Positions 10,726 through 21,832 are shown, numbered from the stretch's first letter. The stretch: 59,863 nucleotides of DNA from an uncultured Sphingomonadales bacterium (GCA_903868245.1 CAIPUN010000074.1:1-59863); one strand, 5' to 3'. A program made the numbers and translations. Notes: generated by a model not told the origin, from the letters alone.

Positions 10726-11544
10726 ATGCATCCCGTCATTCATCTCATAGGATTACCGACCGACCAGAACAGCTCGTTCGAACGCGGCGCGGCCTTGGCT
10801 CCACCAGCCATCCGCGCGGCATTGTGGAGCGACCGGGGGAATTTATCCGCGCAATCCGGTCTTGAAATTGGCACAGACGTCAACCTCAAAGATCTCGGCG
10901 ATTTGCCCTTATCGAACGTTGACTGCGCTGCAGATGATGCATCGATCATACGGGCCGTGACCGAGAGCTTGGACATAGATGCTATCCCGCTGTTACTTGG
11001 CGGGGATCATGCGGTGAGCTACCCCGTAGTTGCGGCGCTGGCGGCGCGGCATGGACCGCTGAACATCCTGCATTTTGACGCCCATCCCGATCTATATGCC
11101 GATTTTGAAGGCAATCCGCGCAGCCATGCCTCGCCCTTTGCACGCATATTGGAAGGCGGCCATGCAAAGCATATCGTTCAGGTCGGCATTCGGACATTGA
11201 ACAAACACTGCCGCGAACAAGCAGCGCGTTACAATGTCGATATTCTGCCGATGCTGAACTTCGAGGTCGATATGGTGCCGATCCTTAGCGGCCCGATATA
11301 CATCAGTGTTGACCTTGACGGCATCGACCCGTCCGAAGCGCCCGGCGTGGCGCATCCAGAGCCCGGTGGCTTAACGGTCCGCGAAGTCCTGTCCATTATT
11401 TCCAAACAAAGTGCGCAGATCGTCGGCGCAGATATCGTTGAACTGAATCCTGCGCGCGACGTGAACGACATAACGGCCATCGTTGCCGCCAAGTTGGTGC
11501 GCGAGATTGCCGCGCAAATGCATCAAAATTACGACCATCTATAA
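10726..11544 (+). CDS. Arginase/agmatinase family (ureohydrolase) enzyme
   Basis: Binuclear manganese hydrolase of the ureohydrolase superfamily, acting on a guanidino or formimino substrate. All metal-binding motifs are visible in 272 residues: GGDHA (92-96), DAHPD (118-122) and SVDLDGIDP (194-202), plus a Glu in the VELNPARD segment. The closing NPARDVNDITA segment is general to the family. Which substrate is used (arginine, agmatine, formiminoglutamate) cannot be decided from the motifs. The glutathione S-transferase gene starts ten bases after its stop, so they are probably co-transcribed. Confidence 0.85.
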   Translation: MHPVIHLIGLPTDQNSSFERGAALAPPAIRAALWSDRGNLSAQSGLEIGTDVNLKDLGDLPLSNVDCAADDASIIRAVTESLDIDAIPLLLGGDHAVSYPVVAALAARHGPLNILHFDAHPDLYADFEGNPRSHASPFARILEGGHAKHIVQVGIRTLNKHCREQAARYNVDILPMLNFEVDMVPILSGPIYISVDLDGIDPSEAPGVAHPEPGGLTVREVLSIISKQSAQIVGADIVELNPARDVNDITAIVAAKLVREIAAQMHQNYDHL

Positions 11545-11554
11545 GGAAGCAGAT

Positions 11555-12181
11555 ATGCCCATCATCGTACACCATCTCAACAATTCGCGTTCGCAACGCA
11601 TCTTGTGGCTGCTCGAAGAGCTGAACCTTCCTTATGAAATTCGCCATCATACCCGTGATGCCGTCACCAATCTTGCGCCAGAAGCGCTAATGAAGGTCCA
11701 TTCTTTGGGTAAATCACCGTTGATAGAAGATGACGGTAAAGTCATTTACGAATCCGGCGCAATCGTTGAATATCTGTGCGCGCGGCATAATGGGGAGCAC
11801 CTTGTTCCTGCCCGCGGTACAGAAGCGCACATCCGCTATCTGGAGTTCATGCATTTTGCCGAAGGCTCGGCGATGACGCCGATTTTGCTGAACTTGTACA
11901 CGGCACGTCTGGGCGATGCTGCGGCGCCCTTGCATCCGCGCATCAATCAGCAGCTTGAAAGCCATTTTGCGTTCATGGACGACAATTTGAAGGCGACGGG
12001 CTGGTTTGTGGGGGATGCCCTTACGGGCGCGGATTTCATGATGAGCTTTCCGGCCGAAGCTGCGGTCAAAATGGGCCGCGCGGCGAATCTGCCAAACCTC
12101 ACTGCTTTTGTTGAAAAAATCCATGCCCGCCCAGCATATCAAGCTGCCCTGCAAAAGGGCGGGCCCTATGCCTATGCATGA
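11555..12181 (+). CDS. Glutathione S-transferase family protein
   Basis: A 208-residue protein with a thioredoxin-like N-terminal domain (MPIIVHHLNNSRSQRILWLL, then the LGKSPLIEDDG and ESGAIVEYLC glutathione-site segments) and an all-helical C-terminal domain (TGADFMMSFP...FVEKIHARPAYQ). It probably conjugates or reduces an electrophile with glutathione; the specific substrate is unknown. ATG 11555 follows ATAAGGAAGCAGAT, a good ribosome site; an earlier in-frame start at 11483 lies inside the arginase-family gene. It follows that gene by ten bases. Confidence 0.87.
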   Translation: MPIIVHHLNNSRSQRILWLLEELNLPYEIRHHTRDAVTNLAPEALMKVHSLGKSPLIEDDGKVIYESGAIVEYLCARHNGEHLVPARGTEAHIRYLEFMHFAEGSAMTPILLNLYTARLGDAAAPLHPRINQQLESHFAFMDDNLKATGWFVGDALTGADFMMSFPAEAAVKMGRAANLPNLTAFVEKIHARPAYQAALQKGGPYAYA

Positions 12182-12245
12182 TGGTGCCTGCAAACTGCAT
12201 ATCCGGCTTGCAGCGCGGCGAGTCGTTCCCTAAGTCGCTGTCATT

Positions 12246-14888
12246 ATGACATCGACTAATGATATTCGCCGCGGCTTCCTCGATTATTTCGGTGGTGCCA
12301 ATCATGACATAGTGCAGTCTGCGCCGCTTGTGCCCTATAATGACCCGACATTGATGTTCGTCAATGCTGGCATGGTGCCGTTCAAGAACGTGTTCACGGG
12401 CCTTGAAAGCCGTGAAACGCCGCGTGCAGCCTCAAGCCAGAAATGCGTGCGGGCAGGGGGCAAGCATAACGACCTCGATAATGTGGGCTACACGGCGCGG
12501 CACCACACATTTTTTGAAATGCTCGGCAATTTTTCCTTTGGCGATTATTTCAAAGAGCAGGCGATTACCCATGCTTGGACATTGTTGACCAAGGAATGGG
12601 GGCTTGACCCCGCGCGGTTAACGACCACCGTCTATCACACCGATGATGAGGCTTTCGAACTGTGGCGCAAGATTGCCGGCCTGCCTGAGGAACGCATCAT
12701 CCGCATTTCAACCAACGACAATTTCTGGTCGATGGGCGACACTGGGCCGTGCGGACCGTGCAGCGAGATATTCTACGACCATGGCGACCATATTTTCGGT
12801 GGTCCTCCTGGAAGCCCGGATGAAGATGGCGACCGTTTTGTCGAAATCTGGAACCTGGTGTTCATGCAGTTTGAACGGCAGGACGACGGCACCGACGTGC
12901 CATTGCCTAAGCCGTCTATTGATACGGGCATGGGGCTGGAGCGGATCGCTGCGGTCATGCAGGGCGTAACCGACAATTACGACACCGATACGTTCAAGGC
13001 ATTGATCAACGCGTCGGAAGAGCTCACGGGCACAAAGGCGGTTGGCGATCAAAAGGCCAGCCATCGCGTCATTGCGGACCATTTGCGCTCGACCAGCTTC
13101 CTGCTCGCCGATGGTGTGATGCCGTCGAATGAAGGCCGCGGCTATGTTCTGCGGCGGATCATGCGCCGCGCGATGCGCCATGCGCATATTCTTGGCGCAA
13201 AAGAGCCGTTGATGCACCGCTTGGTCGGAAGCCTCGCCGCCGAAATGGGCGCAGCGTATCCGGAATTACTGCGCGCGCAGCCCATGATTGAGGCGACGTT
13301 GAAGCAAGAGGAAACGCAGTTCCGCCGGACGCTCGACAAGGGCATTAAGCTGCTCGACGAAGCCACCACGGGCATGACCCCGGGGGATGTTTTGGCAGGT
13401 GACATGGCGTTCAAGCTTTATGACACATATGGTTTCCCATATGACCTGACCGAAGATGCGTTGCGTGCGCAAGGCTTTGGCATTGATCAGGCGGGCTTTG
13501 AAACCGCGATGAACACGCAAAAAGCAATGGCGCGCGCTGCATGGAAGGGTTCCGGGGCAAAGGCTTCGGATGATGTCTGGTTTGACATTGCCGAACGCGT
13601 CGGCAGCACCGAGTTTACAGGCTATGCCGCCAATGAGGGCGAGGGACAGGTGGTTGCGCTCGTAAATGATGGCACAGAAGTGCAATCAGCGGTCGCCAAT
13701 GACACGGTTACGGTCATCACCAACCAAACGCCATTTTATGGCGAGAGTGGCGGACAAATGGGTGACGCTGGCGTTATTTCCAGCAGCAATATGCGCGGCG
13801 AAGTGACGGATACGGCAAAGCCCTTGGGCCGCCTACATGCGCATCAAGTCACTATTGCCACAGGCGAGATCAAAGTCGGCGACTTCGTTACGCTGAAAAT
13901 CGACACGCAGCGTCGCAACGCGTTGCGCGCGAACCATAGCGCCACGCATTTGCTGCATGCGTCATTGCGGGATCGCTTGGGCGAGCATGTGACGCAAAAG
14001 GGCAGCATGGTAGCGCCGGATCGCTTGCGGTTCGACTTTTCGCATAACCAGGCAGTGACGCCACAAGAGATTGCGATGATCGAGGCCGATGTAAACGCCC
14101 AAATCCGGGGCAATGATGCGGTGACGACGCGGTTGATGACCCCAGACGATGCCGTCGCTGCGGGCGCGCTTGCCTTGTTTGGCGAAAAATATGGCGAAGA
14201 AGTCCGCGTGCTGACGATGGGCAAGAGCGAAGACACGCATTATTCGTTGGAATTGTGCGGCGGCACGCACGTCAACGCCTTGGGCGACATCGCCTTGTTC
14301 ACAGTCATCTCCGAAGGCGCAGTCGCAAGCGGTATTCGCCGTATCGAGGCGCTGACAGGCGAGGCGGCGCGCTTATGGCTTGTTGGCCGTGAGACGCAGT
14401 TGAAGAATGTCGCGGCAATGCTGAAGACTGCGCCGGACGAAGTAAGCGTGCGTATCGAAACGCTTATGAACGAACGCAAGCGGTTGGAAAAGGAACTGTC
14501 CGAAGCCAAGACCGCGCTTGCGCTGTCTGGTGGTGGTGGTCCAAAGGCCGAGGCCGAACAAATCGGTGATGTCACCTTCATGGGGCAAGTTATCGCAGGC
14601 ATTGAACCAAAAATGCTGCGCGGCCTTGCGGATGATCAGATGAAGGAAATCGGCACAGGTATCGTGGCCATCATTGCCGCCAATGAAAACAGCAACACGG
14701 TTGTGGTTGCTGTCTCGCCTGCCTTGCATGGTACCATAACTGCGCCCGATCTTGTGCGCGCGGCGACGGAAGCTATGGGCGCGCAAGGCGGCGGTGGCCG
14801 CCCCGACATGGCGCAAGGCGGCGGTCCTGCAGGTGCCGAATTGGCGCAAGCAGCGTTGGATGCGATAAAGGCGAAAATCGCTGGTTAA
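12246..14888 (+). CDS. alaS: Alanyl-tRNA synthetase
   Basis: Charges tRNA-Ala and edits Ser/Gly mischarging. The 880 residues are full length. Visible are the N-terminal class II core ([11 protein letters not shown] start, [21 protein letters not shown]), the editing-domain zinc motif [19 protein letters not shown], the matching CGGTH segment, and the C-terminal DHHA1 domain ending in the glycine-rich [13 protein letters not shown]. recA followed by alaS is a common alphaproteobacterial order; here two metabolic genes lie between them. Its stop overlaps the end of the convergent antiporter gene by four bases, and no separate terminator is seen. Confidence 0.98.
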   Translation: MTSTNDIRRGFLDYFGGANHDIVQSAPLVPYNDPTLMFVNAGMVPFKNVFTGLESRETPRAASSQKCVRAGGKHNDLDNVGYTARHHTFFEMLGNFSFGDYFKEQAITHAWTLLTKEWGLDPARLTTTVYHTDDEAFELWRKIAGLPEERIIRISTNDNFWSMGDTGPCGPCSEIFYDHGDHIFGGPPGSPDEDGDRFVEIWNLVFMQFERQDDGTDVPLPKPSIDTGMGLERIAAVMQGVTDNYDTDTFKALINASEELTGTKAVGDQKASHRVIADHLRSTSFLLADGVMPSNEGRGYVLRRIMRRAMRHAHILGAKEPLMHRLVGSLAAEMGAAYPELLRAQPMIEATLKQEETQFRRTLDKGIKLLDEATTGMTPGDVLAGDMAFKLYDTYGFPYDLTEDALRAQGFGIDQAGFETAMNTQKAMARAAWKGSGAKASDDVWFDIAERVGSTEFTGYAANEGEGQVVALVNDGTEVQSAVANDTVTVITNQTPFYGESGGQMGDAGVISSSNMRGEVTDTAKPLGRLHAHQVTIATGEIKVGDFVTLKIDTQRRNALRANHSATHLLHASLRDRLGEHVTQKGSMVAPDRLRFDFSHNQAVTPQEIAMIEADVNAQIRGNDAVTTRLMTPDDAVAAGALALFGEKYGEEVRVLTMGKSEDTHYSLELCGGTHVNALGDIALFTVISEGAVASGIRRIEALTGEAARLWLVGRETQLKNVAAMLKTAPDEVSVRIETLMNERKRLEKELSEAKTALALSGGGGPKAEAEQIGDVTFMGQVIAGIEPKMLRGLADDQMKEIGTGIVAIIAANENSNTVVVAVSPALHGTITAPDLVRAATEAMGAQGGGGRPDMAQGGGPAGAELAQAALDAIKAKIAG

Positions 14889-16654
14889 GTGGTGAGTTTG
14901 AGCTTGGGGGCCTCCTCAAGGCCTCCGGCTTCTTTTATTTGCCGCCTGAATTCGTCGCGCTTTTCGTGGATTGATGCGATGACGGGGCCCATGGCAACGC
15001 CAAGGTCTACTAACACTGCCTCTGATAGCTGAAGCGAGCTTTCTAGCGTTTCGGGCACGGCGTCAGTGACTCCCGCCTGATAAAGCCGCGCGGCATGATC
15101 TGGATCACGGGCGCGCGCTACAATCGTGATATCGGGTAACCATTTACGAACGCGCTTGACGATATGTTCGGCCAATACAGGTTGGTCCATTGTCAGGATG
15201 AGCGCCTTGGCATGACCCAAACTTAATTTATCCAACGTCTCGGGCCGTGAGATATCACCATAAATAACCTTGTAACCCGCGCGCCGCGCGGCAGTTACGG
15301 CGTCGACATCGGATTCCACGGCAACATAAGGCTGGCCATGCGTGGTCAGCATGTCGGCCACCAGCTTTCCGACACGGCCAAAGCCGATTACGACCGTTCG
15401 TGGATCTTGCGTGGGGTCTTGTTCGTATATCTCCTCATCGCTCTCGCGTAATTCCAGACGGCGGGCCATATCATGACCGATGCGCGCCAATATCGGCGTG
15501 ATCGTAAGGCCAACTGCGGTGGCCACTTGCCAGAAATTAACGGTGGCAGCGTCAATGATCTGCGCTGCGCCGGCGACGCCTAATACGATGAGGGTTGTTT
15601 CGGACGGGCTGCCCATAAGGACGCCTGTTTCGGCTGCGGTACCCGTTCGTGCCCCGTTCAATTTCAACAAAATCGCCGTCACAGCCGCTTTAACAAGCAC
15701 CACCGCCGCCACGGCGCCAACCAAGGCGGTCCAATTGGCGGCGACGAAACGCAAATCGACCTGCATGCCAATGCTGATGAGAAAGACACCAAGCGCTAGC
15801 CCTTTGAAGGGCGCAGTCATAACCTCAACTTCTGCATGATAATCGGTCTCGGCGATTAAGAGCCCAGCGATCATTGCACCTACGATAGGCGAGAGCCCAA
15901 CTGCACCTGTCGCCAGGCTTGCCACAATGACGACGAGCAAGCTGACCGATACAAATAACTCAGGGCTTTTTGTGCGTGCGGCTTGTCCGAATAAGCGGGG
16001 TAGGAAAAATCGGCCGAGCACAAGCATGGCGATGATGACAAGGCTACCTTGCCACAATACGGTGACGAGACCTGACCATGAATCTGCACCGGCTTGAGGC
16101 GCCAACGCACCCAAAACGAATATAATCGGTACAATGGCCAAATCTTCGAACAGCAACATGGCCAGCGCGGACTTACCAACGGCGGAATGCGTGCCGGATA
16201 TTGGGATTACCAAAGCCGTCGACGAGAGCGCTAATGCAACCCCAATGCCGATGGCGGCGGTCGCGCCATATCCGAACGCATATAAGCCAGCCGCGATAAT
16301 CAGGCCCGCGCCAAATAACTGTGCCGCGCCGACGCCGAACACCAAGCGCCGCATTTTCCATAATCTACGGAAGGATAGTTCAAGACCTATGGAAAACAGC
16401 AATAATATAATGCCATATTCGCCGATCGGGTGAATAGCCTCTGGGTTGGTGATGGTGACCCATTCGAGCATTGGGTACATTGGCACCAAAGACCCAAGTC
16501 CCATTGGGCCAACCATTATTCCGACCAATATAAAACCAATGATGGGCGTGATGCGAAGCCGGGCAAACGCAGGTATGACTATGCCCGCCGCACCCAATAT
16601 GACGAGCAGATCGCTAATGCCTTCTGTTTGTAGTTCGCCTGCCATAGCCTGCAT
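14885..16654 (-). CDS. Kef/CPA2-type monovalent cation:proton antiporter with TrkA-N domain
   Basis: Inner-membrane K+/H+ antiporter of the CPA2 family (KefB/YbaL-like), 589 residues. The N-terminal 390 or so residues form about a dozen hydrophobic helices, with [15 protein letters not shown] and [16 protein letters not shown] typical of the family. A cytoplasmic RCK/TrkA-N domain follows, with the Rossmann motif [16 protein letters not shown] that binds NAD(H) and gates transport. No ancillary KefF/KefG gene is adjacent, and glutathione gating cannot be shown. ATG 16654 is used; ATG 16645 is an alternative. Convergent with alaS, overlapping by four bases. Confidence 0.9.
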   Translation of the reverse strand: MQAMAGELQTEGISDLLVILGAAGIVIPAFARLRITPIIGFILVGIMVGPMGLGSLVPMYPMLEWVTITNPEAIHPIGEYGIILLLFSIGLELSFRRLWKMRRLVFGVGAAQLFGAGLIIAAGLYAFGYGATAAIGIGVALALSSTALVIPISGTHSAVGKSALAMLLFEDLAIVPIIFVLGALAPQAGADSWSGLVTVLWQGSLVIIAMLVLGRFFLPRLFGQAARTKSPELFVSVSLLVVIVASLATGAVGLSPIVGAMIAGLLIAETDYHAEVEVMTAPFKGLALGVFLISIGMQVDLRFVAANWTALVGAVAAVVLVKAAVTAILLKLNGARTGTAAETGVLMGSPSETTLIVLGVAGAAQIIDAATVNFWQVATAVGLTITPILARIGHDMARRLELRESDEEIYEQDPTQDPRTVVIGFGRVGKLVADMLTTHGQPYVAVESDVDAVTAARRAGYKVIYGDISRPETLDKLSLGHAKALILTMDQPVLAEHIVKRVRKWLPDITIVARARDPDHAARLYQAGVTDAVPETLESSLQLSEAVLVDLGVAMGPVIASIHEKRDEFRRQIKEAGGLEEAPKLKLTT

Positions 16655-16691
16655 TTACGCACAGGCGGCATGAGAAAGAAAGGGCAGGGTA

Positions 16692-16722
16692 ATAAAAAAG
16701 CGCGGGAGTTGCCCCCCGCGCT
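16692..16722 (-). terminator. Rho-independent terminator after icd
   Basis: On the minus strand an 8-bp stem AGCGCGGG (16722-16715) / CCCGCGCT (16706-16699) with an eight-base loop is followed directly by TTTTTTAT. It lies 25 bases after the icd stop and separates icd from the antiporter gene downstream. Confidence 0.85.
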
Positions 16723-16746
16723 CCTAAATATTCAAATGCGCTGGCG

Positions 16747-17967
16747 TTACATCCAGCTGCCCATTTTGATTTCAAGATTGGCGCGAACCTGCTCAAAAAA
16801 CTGTTCTGTTGTCATCCAAGCTTGATCTGGGCCGATGAGAATCGCGAGATCCTTGGTCATATGGCCATCTTCAACGGTCTGAATGCAGACTTCTTCCAGC
16901 GTTTCTGCAAAGCGCGTAACTTCGGGTGTATCGTCGAACTTACCGCGGAATTTGAGACCGCCTGTCCACGCGAAAATGGACGCAATCGGGTTGGTTGAGG
17001 TTGCCTTGCCTTGCTGATGCTGGCGATAGTGGCGCGTAACCGTGCCGTGCGCGGCTTCTGCTTCAACGGTCTTGCCATCTGGTGTCATCAGGATGGAGGT
17101 CATTAGGCCGAGTGAGCCGAAACCTTGTGCAACCTGATCAGATTGCACGTCGCCATCATAATTCTTACACGCCCAAATGAACTTGCCTGACCATTTCAGA
17201 GCCGATGCGACCATGTCGTCGATCAAACGGTGCTCATAGACAATGCCCAATTCCTTGAACTTTGCGGCGAATTCGGCTTCGTAAACTTCTTGGAACAGAT
17301 CCTTAAAGCGACCGTCATAATATTTGAGGATCGTATTCTTGGTCGACAGATATACTGGCCATTCGCGAGTCACGCCATAGTTCAACGAGGCACGGGCAAA
17401 GTCGCGGATGGAATCGTCGAGATTGTACATCGCGAGCGCAACGCCCGGAGAGGGGTAACGAAACACCTCTTCGTCAATTTTCTGCCCATCATCGCCATCC
17501 CATACGAGACGCAGCGTACCAGGGCCGGGAACCAGGAAATCAGTCGCGCGATATTGGTCACCGAAGGCATGACGGCCAATCACGATGGGGTCCGTCCAGC
17601 CCGGAATCAAGCGCGGTACGTTGTCGATGACGATTGGCTCGCGGAAAACTACGCCGCCCAAAATGTTGCGGATAGTGCCATTGGGCGACTTCCACATCTT
17701 CTGCAGACCGAATTCCTCGACGCGCGCTTCATCTGGCGTAATCGTGGCGCATTTTACACCGACGCCGAATTCGCGGATGGCGTTAGCGGAATCGACGGTG
17801 ACCTTATCATTGGTCTTGTCGCGATATTCCATGCCAAGGTCGTAATATTTCAGATCAATATCAAGATATGGCAAAATGAGACGTTCACGAATCCATTCCC
17901 AGATGATCCGTGTCATTTCGTCGCCATCAAGCTCGACAACGGGGTTTTTGACCTTAATTTTTGCCAT
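16747..17967 (-). CDS. icd: NADP-dependent isocitrate dehydrogenase
   Basis: Oxidatively decarboxylates isocitrate to 2-oxoglutarate in the TCA cycle. The 406-residue sequence is the eukaryote-like dimeric NADP type common in alphaproteobacteria, not the E. coli type. It has [20 protein letters not shown] at the start, [18 protein letters not shown] for isocitrate binding, the metal-binding [10 protein letters not shown] segment and [12 protein letters not shown] near the cofactor site. ATG 17967 gives the canonical N-terminus; a GTG four codons upstream also has GGAAA before it. A terminator follows the gene, so it is a monocistron. Confidence 0.97.
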   Translation of the reverse strand: MAKIKVKNPVVELDGDEMTRIIWEWIRERLILPYLDIDLKYYDLGMEYRDKTNDKVTVDSANAIREFGVGVKCATITPDEARVEEFGLQKMWKSPNGTIRNILGGVVFREPIVIDNVPRLIPGWTDPIVIGRHAFGDQYRATDFLVPGPGTLRLVWDGDDGQKIDEEVFRYPSPGVALAMYNLDDSIRDFARASLNYGVTREWPVYLSTKNTILKYYDGRFKDLFQEVYEAEFAAKFKELGIVYEHRLIDDMVASALKWSGKFIWACKNYDGDVQSDQVAQGFGSLGLMTSILMTPDGKTVEAEAAHGTVTRHYRQHQQGKATSTNPIASIFAWTGGLKFRGKFDDTPEVTRFAETLEEVCIQTVEDGHMTKDLAILIGPDQAWMTTEQFFEQVRANLEIKMGSWM

Positions 17968-18119
17968 GGTAGAAAGCACTTTCCATTAGGGAGATTGGAT
18001 GTTGAGCGGTGCCATAGCAAAGTCTGCCGTTTGTTCAACTGCATCGCCAATATTGTCTGAAAATGGCTGAAATTGTATCTTAGGTTGTAAGATGGCGGCG
18101 CATCCCCTAGCTAAGGCCC

Positions 18120-18854
18120 ATGAGCAGACAAGAATTGACAAACCGGGGCGCCGGGGTTGCGAAATGGTCGTTTCCACCCGTCCACCCTGAGGGCCGCAAG
18201 TTCGGACTTATCGCCGCGGGCATAACCCTGTTTTTCGCCTTTATGGCTTGGGAAACACTAGCTTGGCCAATGGCAGGCGTCACCATATGGACGCTGGCCT
18301 TTTTTCGCGATCCCGCGCGTACGACACCAATCGATGAGCGGTTTATCGTGTCGCCCGCCGATGGGCTTGTTACGTTAATCGAACAAGTCCTTCCGCCAAC
18401 GGAACTGCGTGGGCCCGATGGCTTGGGTGACCAGCCAATGACCCGCGTGTCGATTTTCATGAGCGTGTTCGACGTGCACATCAACCGGACACCTATTCGC
18501 GGCACCATAAAGCGCGTTGTGTATATCGCGGGCAAATTCCTCAATGCTGACCTTGATAAGGCCAGCGAGGAAAATGAACGCCAACATTTCCTCGTGGAAC
18601 GCAGCGATGGCGTGCGCATCGGCTTTACGCAAATCGCTGGCTTGGTGGCGCGCCGCATCATCGCATTTGTGAAAGAAGGCGACAATGTTGCCAATGGGCA
18701 GCGGGTAGGCTTAATCCGTTTTGGCAGCCGCGTTGATGTGTATTTACCGCATGGCACAGCATCGCGCGTTATCAAGGGGCAGCGTTGCGTTGCCGGGGAA
18801 ACTGTTCTCGCCGAAATCGGCGTTGATCAGGACCTAATCGCCGTCGCGCATTGA
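18120..18854 (+). CDS. psd: Phosphatidylserine decarboxylase proenzyme (short type)
   Basis: Makes phosphatidylethanolamine from phosphatidylserine at the inner membrane. The 244 residues match the short Psd class. A hydrophobic membrane anchor near residues 30-60 is followed by [15 protein letters not shown] and the self-cleavage region [11 protein letters not shown], where cleavage before the Ser of GS would create the pyruvoyl cofactor. The TGA stop overlaps the ATG of pssA by one base, so the enzymes for two consecutive steps of the pathway are coupled in one operon. Confidence 0.95.
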   Translation: MSRQELTNRGAGVAKWSFPPVHPEGRKFGLIAAGITLFFAFMAWETLAWPMAGVTIWTLAFFRDPARTTPIDERFIVSPADGLVTLIEQVLPPTELRGPDGLGDQPMTRVSIFMSVFDVHINRTPIRGTIKRVVYIAGKFLNADLDKASEENERQHFLVERSDGVRIGFTQIAGLVARRIIAFVKEGDNVANGQRVGLIRFGSRVDVYLPHGTASRVIKGQRCVAGETVLAEIGVDQDLIAVAH

Positions 18855-19621
18855 TGGGCGCGCATCCCTCCCGTCCTGGCATATCCTTGCGCGCACTTGC
18901 GCCGAACGCAGTGACCGCGCTTGCTTTGTGCACAGGATTGTCAGGCGCGTGGTTTGCGATGCAGGGGCGCTGGGAAAATGCGGTTGCTGCCATTGTTATT
19001 GCCGGCGTTCTCGACGCAATGGATGGCCGTATCGCGCGCATGTTAAAAGGTGAAAGCCGTTTCGGCGCTGAACTGGATTCGCTCTCTGACGTGATTGCTT
19101 TCGGTGCTACGCCTGCTTTGGTCATATATATGTGGGTCATGCAGGATATGCCGCGTTTTGGCTGGACCATATCGGTATTTTTTGTGCTGTGTGCTGCATT
19201 ACGTCTGGCAAGGTTTAACGCACAGATTGATACCGAAAATCAGCCACATAAGTCCGCTGGTTTTAATACCGGTGTTCCATCGCCGCCAGGCGCAGCACTG
19301 GCTTTGTTGCCGATGATGATCTGGTTTGAAACCGGCGCTGAATGGGTACGCGATTATCGCTTCATTGCGCCATGGCTGTTGCTGTGCGCGCTTTTGATGA
19401 TTTCCAATGTCGCGACCTATAGTTGGTCGTCGATCAAGGTGCGCCGCAGCCTGCGTTTCATGGCGCTGGCGGTCCTTGGCCTGTTTACCGCAACCTTGGT
19501 TGCGGCGCCCTGGGTTGCACTCATCGGTGTCGGCGTCATTTACGTAGCTCTGCTACCGCTGAGTGTGATTAGCTACGCACGGGTTAAGACATCGCGACGG
19601 AACATCACCGAAGCCACTTGA
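18854..19621 (+). CDS. pssA: CDP-diacylglycerol-serine O-phosphatidyltransferase
   Basis: Inner-membrane enzyme that makes phosphatidylserine from CDP-diacylglycerol and serine, feeding Psd. The 255-residue multi-helix protein contains the CDP-alcohol phosphatidyltransferase signature DG-x2-AR-x8-G-x3-D-x3-D, seen from DAMDGRIARMLKG through GAELDSLSD. About seven hydrophobic segments follow. I start at ATG 18854; a TTG immediately before is in frame. It overlaps psd by one base. rmuC begins 54 bases downstream but has its own LexA-type operator. Confidence 0.95.
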   Translation: MGAHPSRPGISLRALAPNAVTALALCTGLSGAWFAMQGRWENAVAAIVIAGVLDAMDGRIARMLKGESRFGAELDSLSDVIAFGATPALVIYMWVMQDMPRFGWTISVFFVLCAALRLARFNAQIDTENQPHKSAGFNTGVPSPPGAALALLPMMIWFETGAEWVRDYRFIAPWLLLCALLMISNVATYSWSSIKVRRSLRFMALAVLGLFTATLVAAPWVALIGVGVIYVALLPLSVISYARVKTSRRNITEAT

Positions 19622-19642
19622 CCTCGGCCCTGCACGGGCTAT

Positions 19643-19657
19643 GTTCCATTTTCGTTC
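19643..19657 (+). promoter_or_regulatory. LexA (SOS) box upstream of rmuC
   Basis: A second exact GTTC-N7-GTTC: GTTC at 19643-19646 and GTTC at 19654-19657, with spacer CATTTTC. It lies between pssA and rmuC, 18 bases before the rmuC start codon and just ahead of its ribosome site GGAGGT (19665-19670). The position would let LexA block transcription entering rmuC. Confidence 0.65.
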
Positions 19658-19675
19658 TTATTTTGGAGGTGGCAG

Positions 19676-21016
19676 TTGGAGCCGTTGATTGTCATTGTCG
19701 TGGTGGTTTTTGCCTTATTAGGCGGGCTGTTACTTGGCTGGTTTGCAGGCAGCCGCATGGGCAGAGCAGGGCAGGAAACGACTACGCAGTTGCGGGCGAT
19801 GCTGGATCAGGTTGTTGCCGAACGGGACAGCGCAAAGGATCGCTTGGCAAGGCTTGAAACCAGTTTGGAAGAACGCGAGCGGAGCTTTGCGGAACAGATT
19901 GCGGCGCTGGGTGATGCGAAAGAAAATCTGTCCGCACAATTTGGTGAGATCGGGCAGAAATTATTGGGTGAGGCACAGGCAGCGTTCCTGCAACGCGCCG
20001 ATGAACGCTTTCATCAGGCGGGCGAGAAGAATGAAGAGCGGCTGAAGCAATTGCTTGGCCCTGTGGGCGAAAAGCTGAAGGCGTATGAAGAGCAGGTCGG
20101 TAAAATCGAGAAGGACCGGACTGAAGCTTATGGCGACCTGAAAGGCTTAATCGGCGAAATGCGCTTAGGGCAGGAACGCGTGTCGAGCGTCGCGTCCGGC
20201 CTGATGAATTCCTTACGCAATGCACCCAAGGCGCGCGGGCGCTGGGGTGAGCAGCAGTTGAAGAATGTGCTTGAGAGCTGCGGTCTGTCGGAACATGTCG
20301 ATTTCGATCTGGAAACCAGCATCGATGTTGGTGATGGTTTACGACTGCGGCCTGACGCAGTCATCCATGTCCCGGGCGGCAGGACGTTGGTGATCGACGC
20401 GAAAGTGTCGTTGAACGACTATCAGGATGCATTTGACTCGGTGGACGATGATGTGCGCGCCGTTGCCATGGCGCGCCACACGCAATCGATGAAGAACCAT
20501 ATCGATGGCTTGTCGCGCAAAGCTTATTGGGATCAATTTTCCGAAGCGCCCGATTATGTCATCATGTTTGTACCAGGTGAACATTTTCTTGCGGCGGCAT
20601 TGGAGCATGAGCCGCAATTGTGGGATTTCGCCTTTGATAAGAAAGTTCTGTTGGCGACGCCGACAAACTTGGTTGCCATTGCGCGCACCGTTGCGAGCGT
20701 ATGGCGGCAAGAGGGGCTAGCGCGCGAGGCGAAGCAAATCGGGGCGCTTGGTAAGGAAATGTATGACCGCATTGCTGTGGCGGCACAGCATTTGAAATCG
20801 GTTGGCAGCGGGCTGTCATCGGCGGTGAATAACTACAATAAATTTGTTGGCAGCTTCGAACGCAATGTCATTTCAACGGGCCGGAAATTCGCCGATCTGA
20901 ACATCGAAACCGGCAAGCGTGAATTGGAAGAGGTCCCTATGGTAGAGGCTTTGCCGCGTTATGGCGAAGGGGAATCGCTGCAACCGATTGAGGATCAACG
21001 CGACGCTAATGCGTGA
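19676..21016 (+). CDS. rmuC: DNA recombination protein RmuC
   Basis: RmuC-family nuclease-like protein that limits inversions and rearrangements at short repeats. The 446 residues have an N-terminal transmembrane anchor (about 3-25), a long charged coiled coil (about 35-130), then the RmuC domain with RGRWGEQQLKNVLESCGL, the PD-(D/E)XK-like RTLVIDAKVSLNDY and YVIMFVPGEHFLAAAL. The start is TTG with GGAGGT five bases upstream. An exact LexA box precedes it, which fits a DNA-damage role. It ends three bases before the end of the convergent rRNA methyltransferase gene. Confidence 0.93.
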   Translation: MEPLIVIVVVVFALLGGLLLGWFAGSRMGRAGQETTTQLRAMLDQVVAERDSAKDRLARLETSLEERERSFAEQIAALGDAKENLSAQFGEIGQKLLGEAQAAFLQRADERFHQAGEKNEERLKQLLGPVGEKLKAYEEQVGKIEKDRTEAYGDLKGLIGEMRLGQERVSSVASGLMNSLRNAPKARGRWGEQQLKNVLESCGLSEHVDFDLETSIDVGDGLRLRPDAVIHVPGGRTLVIDAKVSLNDYQDAFDSVDDDVRAVAMARHTQSMKNHIDGLSRKAYWDQFSEAPDYVIMFVPGEHFLAAALEHEPQLWDFAFDKKVLLATPTNLVAIARTVASVWRQEGLAREAKQIGALGKEMYDRIAVAAQHLKSVGSGLSSAVNNYNKFVGSFERNVISTGRKFADLNIETGKRELEEVPMVEALPRYGEGESLQPIEDQRDANA

Positions 21017-21019
21017 AGC

Positions 21020-21832
21020 CTAACGAGCGTCGGAATGCCGAAACTGGTTTAGGACCTCATAGGCCATAACGGCGGTCGCGACTGCCGCGTTTAAGCTGTC
21101 CGCCTTGCCCCGCATGGGCATTTTGACCAGTTGGTCACATGCGGCTTCATAATCGTCCGGTAGACCCTGCGCCTCATTACCCGTCAGGATGAAGCATGGC
21201 GCGCTGTAGCGGGCGGCTTGGTAATCGGTGTCGGTTTGTAGGCTGGTGCCAACCAATTGGCCTTCACCCGCACGCAACCACGCGGTGAAGTCTTCCCACC
21301 GGCATTGCACGACCTTTTGCGTGAAAATGGCGCCCATGCTGGCGCGGACAGACTCAACAGAAAATGGGTCGGTGCAATCATCAATTAGGATCAGGCCGCC
21401 AGCCCCCACCGCATCGCCCGTGCGCAACATTGTGCCGAGATTACCGGGGTCACGCATCGATTGCGCGACAAGCCAGATCGGCGCTGCTGTGCGGTCCACA
21501 TCCGCCAAAGCGGTGCCGTGGTCGCGATAAACGCCAACCACCGCCTGGGCGTTATCCTTGCCTGATAGTTTCGCCATAATTTCGGCGCTGGTTTCGATAA
21601 CGTCGCCATTATTCGCCAGAACATCGGCTTCTAATGCGACCTCAAGGTCGTGTACGGGCCGATCTTTAACGCGAAACAGCATTTCGGGAAGAAATCCTGC
21701 CTCCCGCGCTTCGGTCATAATGCGCAGCCCTTCGGCAAGAAACAGCCCGGCGCGTTTACGGAGCTTCTTTTCACGAAGCCCGCGTATTTCCTTTAGCAGC
21801 GGGTTAGAAAATCCGGTAATTTCACGACGCAT
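21020..21832 (-). CDS. SpoU/TrmH-family RNA 2'-O-methyltransferase (RlmB-like)
   Basis: SPOUT-fold methyltransferase, probably acting on rRNA ribose 2'-O. The 270 residues have an N-terminal substrate-binding domain (KEIRGLREKKLRKRAGLFLAEGLR), then the three trefoil-knot motifs: MRDPGNLGTMLRTGDAVGAG, ILTGNEAQGLPDD and MPMRGKADSLNAAVATAVMAYE. The target nucleotide is not inferable. ATG 21832 overlaps the ptsH stop by one base, so this is the last gene of the operon that begins with chvI. Confidence 0.88.
   Translation of the reverse strand: MRREITGFSNPLLKEIRGLREKKLRKRAGLFLAEGLRIMTEAREAGFLPEMLFRVKDRPVHDLEVALEADVLANNGDVIETSAEIMAKLSGKDNAQAVVGVYRDHGTALADVDRTAAPIWLVAQSMRDPGNLGTMLRTGDAVGAGGLILIDDCTDPFSVESVRASMGAIFTQKVVQCRWEDFTAWLRAGEGQLVGTSLQTDTDYQAARYSAPCFILTGNEAQGLPDDYEAACDQLVKMPMRGKADSLNAAVATAVMAYEVLNQFRHSDAR

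Noticed and set aside
17230-18060. Open frame of about 276 codons on the plus strand opposite icd
   Set aside because: Antisense to an unambiguous isocitrate dehydrogenase; no motif of its own.
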